DNA from: Achatina immaculata
Lineage: Eukaryota > Mollusca > Gastropoda > Stylommatophora > Achatinidae
DNA: 64,000 nucleotides
Assembly: GCA_009760885.1 (NCBI GenBank)
Contig: CM019707.1
Span: forward strand, 30,627,687 to 30,691,686
Reading direction: 5' to 3'
The position numbers were made by a program, and so were the translations under genes. This document shows, one piece after another, positions 28,201-37,200 of the stretch (position 1 is its first letter; every line of letters starts with the position of its first letter). The notes beneath the pieces were generated by a model, which was given only the letters and a program-made list of their open reading frames with translations, ran no database searches and was not told the DNA's origin.

Positions 28201-31200
28201 AGTACGATACAGAATTCACACTGTCACCATACTTCTGGAACTTGGTTAACAGCACTCCTTGATAATCCCAGAACATTGTCAACATAACCTTCCCTACAGA
28301 AGGCATAATCTTGAATGCTTTTTGCACATGGCGATGACAGGTGTTTCTGTTGCATTGAGGCATGTTTTGATTCGGGTTGGTAATGGTGCACCCAAGTTTC
28401 ATCTCCAGTAATAATCCTTTGGAGCATGTCATATGCGTAATGACAGAGATGCTGCAATGACAAACCAGATCGGTTCATTTTATGTTAATCATTCAGATCT
28501 CTGTACCCAGCATGAGCAAACTTTCCGAAAATTCAATTATTCATGCATTATTCTGTAAGCTAAGCCATGTGAACATCCGATTGCACTTGCTACATTGTCT
28601 GTCATTATCATCTATCAGCTCTGATAATCTCATTCACACATTGCGATGTCGCTTCTGTTGCAGTCTGAACAGAACCACCAAGTCGGACTTTATCAGCAAT
28701 TTCGGTGTGTCCCTGAGAAAATTCTTTTACCCAGTTATAGACCGCTTTACGTAATAAACACTTTTCAGCATAAACTGTAATCATTTCCTTATGAATGTTC
28801 TCAGCTGAATGTCCATTAGCTGACAAAAGTCGCACTACACCTCTCTGTTCTTCTTTGGTACACACTAACAGTTGTGTAGCCATTTTGTTATTGCTTTGCG
28901 CATGTGCACGTAACTCCTAGCGCCGGCCCCACCCCCACCCCACATACAGCTATTATAAAGTTGGATGATGGTACTATCTAAGGATATATTTAAATACTAT
29001 CTGATAACTGCCACTGATAAAATATTTCAATTTACAAGTTACTTGGTGACTTCCCCATGTACTTTCATTACTAGAGCCAGTTTTACTGCAGTCATCATTT
29101 CTGTTATCTCAGATATGTATGATGTAATTTTATGAAAGCTTTGAACATTCTCCATCATCATAATCATCAGGTGCCGTGCCGACCGGCATTGGCTATTATG
29201 CTTCTCTAGAGTACACAATCATTCATGCAGGCCATCAACCCAGTTGGTGATCTCCTCTCACACCATCTCATCAGACTGTCCAGTAGCATTTCTCTTGGTC
29301 ATCCTCTTGATCTTCTTCGCTCTGTTTTTCCTGTTATAATATTTTCAATGCCCCCTCTTCTCATTGCATGTCCTCTGAAAATACATTGTCTCTCTTATTT
29401 TTTTTTTTACAAGATTTTTCGTCTCTCCAGCTCTCATCATACATTCTTCATTAGTTATTTTTGCTGTCCAGGGAATTTGCAACATTCTTCTAATAAACCA
29501 CATTTCTGCTGCTTCAAATGATTTTTATGCAGACTTGCCTATTGTCCATGATTCACTTCCATATAACAAGATAGGTGCAATATAGCATTTTAGGACTCGT
29601 TTTCTAACATTCATTGATAAGGGTGTGTTGCATAATATGTTTCTCATTCTCTGAAGTGCAGTCTTTGCTTGGCCTATTCTGTTCCTAATTTCTGTTTTGC
29701 ATTTCCCATCTGAAGTTATTACTGCTCGAAGGCATTTGAATTTCTGCACCTGCTTTAGAATAGTTCCATTTAATTTTATACTGCATGTTGGTGGATTCTG
29801 TTTCTTAGATATAACCATAGTCTCTGTCTTTTTTGATGTTCAAAGTAAGGTCTTTCTGTTCACTTCCTTTAGCGACTTTATCCAAGAGATGGAGGTCTTG
29901 TTGGTTCTCAGCTGTCAGTACTGTATTGTCAGCATACCGAAGGTTGTTAATATTGTATCCTCCAGTTTTTATTCCTGGTTCTGTGATGATCGTTCTTAAA
30001 TATTCTCACTGTACAGAGAAAAAAGGTCTGGAGATAGTACACATCCTTGTCGCACCCCTTGTTTTATAGGTTGATATTTTCCAGTTCTATTTTCAACTCG
30101 AACTGCTGCTTCTTGCTACCAGTACAGATGTTTTACAATTCTCAGGTCTTGGCCATCTATATTGATGTCTTCAATCATTTTAACATTCTCCACCGTTTAT
30201 TTATTTCTTCTTTCTGCTTGCTTGACACTTTTATTCTTATCCTTGGCCATTATTACGTTCATGACACACTTTTTAAAATCATTTTTATCACATTAGCATG
30301 TTCTGTTCTCACGCTACATTGCTTTCATTTTCCCTGGCATTTGTTGTTACTTTCATTGTTCGTTTGTTTTTTTCCATTAACCATAGTGTAGCATAATTTT
30401 AACAGTGTAAAATTTCATATAATGTTAACAGCTTGTCTCTGAATTCACATGTTTATGAGCCTTTTATATCTTCATCATGAGCCTTTTATATCTTCATCAC
30501 TTATTTGAATGTTTATATTTTCAGTTATATACAGGACCAAATATGTCTTATGAAGCCAAGGGACTTACACCAGCAACTGCTTACACATTTCGGGTGCAGG
30601 TTAGTTATGAGAGTGGAGTTGAATTAATACAAAGTTAAGTAGAAGTTATGTTGAGAATGGGGTTGAAGTTATGTTGAGAATCAGGTTGAAGTTGTGCTGC
30701 GAATGGGGTTGAAATGTTGAAGATGGGGTTGAAGTTAATATATGGTTAAGTAGAAGTTATGTTGAGAATGGGGTCGTAGTTATACAAGGTTAAGTAGAAG
30801 TTATGTTGAGAATGGGGTCGTAGTTATACAAGGTTAAGTAGAAGTTATGTTGTGAATGGAGTTGAAGTCAATACAAAATTGAGAAGAAATATGGTACCAC
30901 TACATGGAAAAGGCTTCAAGGTCCACCCAGCCTCTTAAAAATGAGTACCTGAGAAATCTGGAAGGTAAATGCAGCCAGGCGTCATACTGACCACATCAAA
31001 TTCCCATGTGTCTAAAGTTGTGTAATTACGGGCCCAACGGCGTATCCTGTGTGCGTTAATGGTATGGAAATGGGGATTATACCTTTACCCCTTTTTTTAA
31101 GAAGAGATAATGTAAAAGAGAGAACGGGATAAGTATGCCCATATTTTATGTAATTATGGTCAATGTTTTTATTGGAGATATGCCTTTGTAGTGAGTTCTG

Positions 31201-34200
31201 TTGGTTGTGGATGGAAATGAGAAATAGCACTTTATTAGACTCTTGTGTATGAACAGTAAACGTGTGGAAACCAGACTACTTGTTAAAAAGTACAAGTATG
31301 AAAGCAATACTTAACATTTTTTTTTTCAGATATTTCATGCTAAATTTAACATTGTTTTTATTTCTTACACAGTCTTGCAGTTTTATAGAAGGTTGCTGAG
31401 ATCCTATTACAAATTACTACTAGTTTAATGCCTTTAGTTTCTGCTTTGTTTTAATATGTGCTAACACAGAGCAGAAATAGAGTGAAATCTGTAAACAGAG
31501 GATCTGGATACATGAAATTACTAGCTTATCGTTTCAGAGGTCATGAAATCAACAAATATCAATGTTAATTATTAAGAAATAGTCATACAGATTAATGATT
31601 GTCAGAAAATTGTCATAGGTGTTAAAGATATCAGCTTGATGTGTATGAAAAAAACAATAGAGAGAAGGAACACGAATTTAAAGAGCAGCCATGCTCTGCT
31701 GCACTCTGAGCAAACCCATATGTGCTTGGCGTTTAACCTCGATGTTTGTTTGTAATGTATGTTGAGTGATGGTGCCAATGGCACATAGGTTGTACACAGA
31801 TCAATCTTTTTTGATTGTCTGCCGCTGCCTTTTGTTATTCTCCTTTCACGCAGTCTTTGGTGGTAAATGCTGCATTCACAAAGTTTTTGCTCCTGTGCCT
31901 GTAATTTTGATAGGGTGACTGTTATGAGGTCTGTTTTAGAGAGAGAGAGAGGTACAAGCGTGTAAAAATCTGTGTTTATGGTACACATACTGTCTCAAAG
32001 GTTTTTATTGGCTAGTATAAAGCAACGCATGTTTTTATTTGTTTTGCTGAATTGTATTTGTTACATGCAAGTTTTAAAGGGGGGGGGGGGTGTTTATGGA
32101 AAAGATTTAGCATTTTCTTAACTTTTTTCTGCATCCAGGCAATCAACAGCGCAGGACCTAGTCCCTTCTCATCTTCCATCTCCTGTGTGACATCTGCATC
32201 CAGTCCATCATCCATTGCTTCCATCAAAGTCAAGGTCAATGCCACTTCTGCTGTCCTGACATGGCGTGAGCCAAACAACAACGGCAGTGACATCACTTCC
32301 TACAACATTCTGGTCAATGACAAGCCACCAATCACAGTAGACCCAGTCACTGAGTATCTGTTGGAAGATCTTCACCCAGAGACGTCCTACAAGTGAGTCA
32401 GCACTTTTCTCATACTTTATCCTTTATCCATTGAAGGGCAGGATGTAAGATGGGCCTGCGTGCCCAATTCTTTACCCTTTAAAAATAAAGATTATTCATT
32501 CATTCATTCACTCACTCATTCATCCTTCCATGAGGCTTTGAGGGGGGGTGTAGTTGGCCGTACAAGCAGCCTCTGTGATGAGATCAGTCTGTAGCTTATG
32601 AGTGTTTCTATAACATCGTCTTATCTCATCTTTTTTCGGGGTTTTCCCATCAGTCTACACTCAGCAGTGTGTCATCCTCATTAAGTTGCCAAACCACTTA
32701 ATTCTTTGTTTCTGTATGTATTGTAGGCATGGTGTAGTTCCTAACAATTATATCATTTCTTAGCTTATCCCTTGCTGACATTTGCTGCTTGTTTTTTAAG
32801 GCATCTCATTTCACATGTGGATATTTTTTTGTTGTTGCTGTTTCTTGGTTAGTGCCCGTATTTAGCTTTGGTAGCAGAGTGTTGGGACAAATATGCTATT
32901 AATTAGTTGTCTCTTAGTTTCGAGTGGTATGTTAGAGTGAGAAAGCAATGGGGATAGCTTGTATGTTATGGCATTTGCTGTCTGTGTTCTGACATCAGGT
33001 TCTCTGTCAAGCATCCACTCTTCTGTAAACATACAACCAAGATACTTGAATTCTTTTAACTTATTGGATTTGTTGTCTTCGATATAGAATGTTCAGCGAG
33101 GTTGAATTCATGCTAACTTTCATCTCTTTCTTTAGCAACGTTGATTTTCATATGATCTTGTAAGCTTTTTGGACTTAAAAATGAAAATAAGGCAGCTTTC
33201 TCACTTTATTTTAAACATATCTCCCTTTCGTTAGAATATAAGCTGTAATCATCTTTTAAAATGTAGCTCTCTAATTTTGAGGATAATCAAAGTACACTTA
33301 CCAGCAGTTGGACTTTCTTCCGGAATCCATTTGTCGACACGAGGCACATGTTTCAGCTGAATACAGAGCAGTTGTGTGTTAATTTAACTGGTTTTTGTCT
33401 AAGTTTATCGTAGCTAGGTTTTTGCTTATCAACAAATATGGCTTCCAGTGGTAGTTTATTTTATCCAGAGCAGTGTATTTCTGCATTACAAGCTCAAAAT
33501 TTAATTAAAAAATGTCTTGACTGCGGTGAAGTGAGTGCAGTAGTAGAGATTTTGAATTTTCGGATCCACGTAGCGTCGATTCAAAGGATGAGGTTTTTTT
33601 TTTTTGGTCCAGCAGCAAAACGTGCTAGAAGGGTAGCTGGTGATACTACTCAGCTTTTTGCTAGTACTAGCTGTAATATCACAGTAAGTTATGCTGGGGA
33701 TTGTGTCATTTAAAAAATTAAATGTTGTACACAGAATGCTTCAAATTAAAAAGAAAACACAATGGCCTGTTTTCTGGTAAATATTACTCATCGCCTGCCC
33801 ACTTGTTTTCATGTAAATATTACCTACACACTTGGTGTTGTTAGTTTACTGTAAATGCATAATTAGTGTATGTTTTCATGTACATTTTGGAGGATATGTG
33901 AAGAAAAGGTGTTTGTGTACATTGTGATTCATTTCGGAAATATTAGACCAACTACAGTGGATTAACTTGATGGGAAAGTGAAAAGAACATTGTTCCAATT
34001 TCTTCATTTTCCATTCTTTCTTCTCAGTTCTTAGCTCTTTTTTCTGTTGTATTCTAATAACATACTAACAGTTTTATTAGAAAAACAAAATACATTTGTT
34101 CTTGTTTAAACTAATGTATAATATACTGCAAATCAGATTATGCCTTTGTCATTCTTTTAAATGTGACAACCATCCCATTCCACATTGTGAAATTTACTTC

Positions 34201-37200
34201 CCTTGGTATTTTGAGGGAAAAAAACCACATTACCTCTCTCTCTGAACCTTAAGTGCCCAGAACACATGGGGTGTCCGTAAGGGTTTTCCACAAATGCCTG
34301 TCCTTTGCCTTTTTTCTGCTCTTGCCCAAGTGAGCCCTCTATCACTCAACATCCTCTCTGTTGTTCTTCTCCATGTCTCTTTTGGTCTACCCTTACTTCT
34401 GTTCCCCTGTAGTGTCCATCTTAGTGCTATTTTTGGTAGTGAGTTGTCAGTCATTCGGAGCACATGACCCAACCATCGCCAGTGTCTTTCCTCAATAATT
34501 GCTGTCAGTGGCTTCATCTGCATTTCTGCCAACAAGATGTTATTTCTCATGGTGTTTGGCCAAAATATTTTTCTAATTCTTCATAAACATTTAGTCTGGA
34601 AAGAATTCAACTTGTTTATTATAAGATAGTGAATGTAATCAAAGCCCCCAGTATACAGAGAGTTAATAAACCCACCATTTCTTTAAGAGCACATCACTCC
34701 TGTAGTAATTACTACCAAAAATCTTGTGGCATATTTTTTTTCTTTCATACAGCTTTTATATCCTTGTGTAAAAATCCAAGAAAATGATATTTTAATACTT
34801 AACAGAACAGCATAGGAGCTTTCTGAAACTTAACCCACATCTGGTTTCCAATTCTTCCCCAGAATTCGGGTGCAGGCTGTAAACAGCGTCGGCGTTGGAG
34901 CATACAGCTCAGCGGTGAAGTGCACCACCAAAGGTTTGCCACCGTCGCCACCTCGTTTAGAGTGTGTCCTGTTGGCTCCTTGTTTCATTAAACTGAAATG
35001 GGGCGAAGGGAGGAACTCAGAACTGCTCACTTACACATTGGAGATGGAGAAGGAGGATGGAAGGTTGGATATATTACTAGCATGTTTTGTATGTTCAAAT
35101 TAGTTCAGCCAGTGGACAGCCATTTTCAGTTTTGTGTTGTTTTGTTGTTAGTTATGTTAACATTTTCTTCATACTTTCAGGTTGTGGTCATAAATATTTT
35201 AACAGTAATTCTGAAAAAAATCGTTGCCGTTCTTTGCCATGGATAAATTGCCTTTTTTAACATTTTTTTTTCACATCCACTCTCCTCAGCTTTCAGCCAA
35301 TCTACACGGGCCCTGCACACACCCACAAAGTGACCCGACTGACAGAACTAACAAGTTACGATTTTCGTATTTTTGCCAGCAATGATGCTGGAAGTGGACC
35401 ATACTCTGATACATATACCTTCACCACCACAAAGGCCCCACCACCTCCTATGAAAGGTAATACCACTTTGTTGAAGTCTTGTCTTGCCTCCTTCCTCGTA
35501 GTGTTGATATGTCTCAGCAGTTTACTTTGTATAAAGGGATATTTCTGTTTCTGCTGCTGTCATCGTTAGCAGAAGAATGTGGTCATTTCTTTTTTTCTGC
35601 CTCTTGTCTTAATTCTGCTGTTTATAGTCACATGTCTTACTTGGAAATACCAGGGGGCAGAGGACAAACAGCAGATACCCACAGGATCCCATTCTAAGAC
35701 TAAACAAACAGCAGATACCCACAGAATCCCATTCTGAGACTAAGCAAACAGCAGATAGCCACAGGATCCCATTCTGAGACTAAGCAAACAGCAGATAGCC
35801 ACAGGATCCCATTCTGAGACTAAACAAACAGCAGATACCCACAGGATCCCATTCTGAGACTAAGCAAACAGCAGATAGCCACAGGATCCCATTCTGAGAC
35901 TAAACACACAGCAGATACCCACAGGACCACATTCTGAGACTAAACAAACAGCAGATACCCACAGGACCCCATTCTAAGACTAAACAAAGGACCCCATTCT
36001 AAGACTAAACAAACAGCAGATACCCACAGGACCCCATTCTAAGACTAAACAAACAACAGAAACCTACAGGACACCACACTAAGACTGAAAAAAACAACAA
36101 ACTTCAATCTTCAGCTGGACACTGCGGACTCAACGGTCACCTCCACAAGATAAAGGCTGCGCCAACAACCCATGCGTGTGCCACGACAGGCCCCAGGTAC
36201 CTGAACACATACTACAGACCTGCACTTACACACAGAGACCTTGGAGCCCAGGTACCTGAACACATACTTACAGACCTGCACTTACACACAGAGACCTTGG
36301 AGCCCAGGTACCTGAACACATACTTACAGACCTGCACTTACACACAGAGACCTTGGAGCCCAGGTACCTGAACACATACTACAAACCTGCACTTACACAC
36401 AGAGACCTTGGAGCCCAGGTACCTGAACACATACTACAAACCTACACTTACACACAGAGACCTTGGAGCCCAGGTACCTGAACACATACTACAAACCTGC
36501 ACTTACACACAGAGACCTTGGAGCCCAGGTACCTGAACACATACTACAAACCTGCACTTACACACAGAGACCTTGGAGCCCAGGTACCTGAACACATACT
36601 ACAGACCTACACTTACACACAGAGACCTTGGAGCCCAGGTACCTGAACACATACTACAGACCTACACTTACACACAGAGACCTTGGAGCCCAGGTACCTG
36701 AACACATACTACAAACCTGCACTTACACACAGAGACCTTGGAGCCCAGGTACCGGAACACATACTACAGACCTGCACTTACAGAGACCTTGGAGCCCAAG
36801 TACCTGAACACATACTACAGACCTGCACTTACAGAGACCTTGGAGCTCAGGTACCACCCCAAGAGAAGAGCATGGAGGAGAAATTCTGGAGTTCCTATGA
36901 AGACCTCCTGCTGATGGAAGGATTCATGGAGGCAGCCTGGCTCCTAGTTTTGAAAGCTGAGCATAAGAAACTGATTGCAGAAGAAGAAGACATATCATAG
37001 GTAATTTGACCATTGGCTAGATTGCACTTGATTTGGTTAGGTATTTTGTCACACCATTTCTCTTCAATATGTCACCGGCCCTCCCCGCCTTCTTAGTTCC
37101 GTAACCCGCAGCATACAAAGAAAAGTTGACGACTGTGTCCAGTTTTGATATTGATTAGTGCTGTTGTTTTGTCTATTCAGCTGAAGTCACCCCGTCGTCT

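Noticed and set aside
35660..36065. CRISPR-like regular repeats
   Set aside because: The whole 40-bp unit repeats head to tail without unique spacers, in an animal intron; it is a minisatellite.
36683..37000. 105-codon ORF with repeated PEHILQTCT
   Set aside because: Not a gene. It is the LINE C-terminus plus the 55-bp array.
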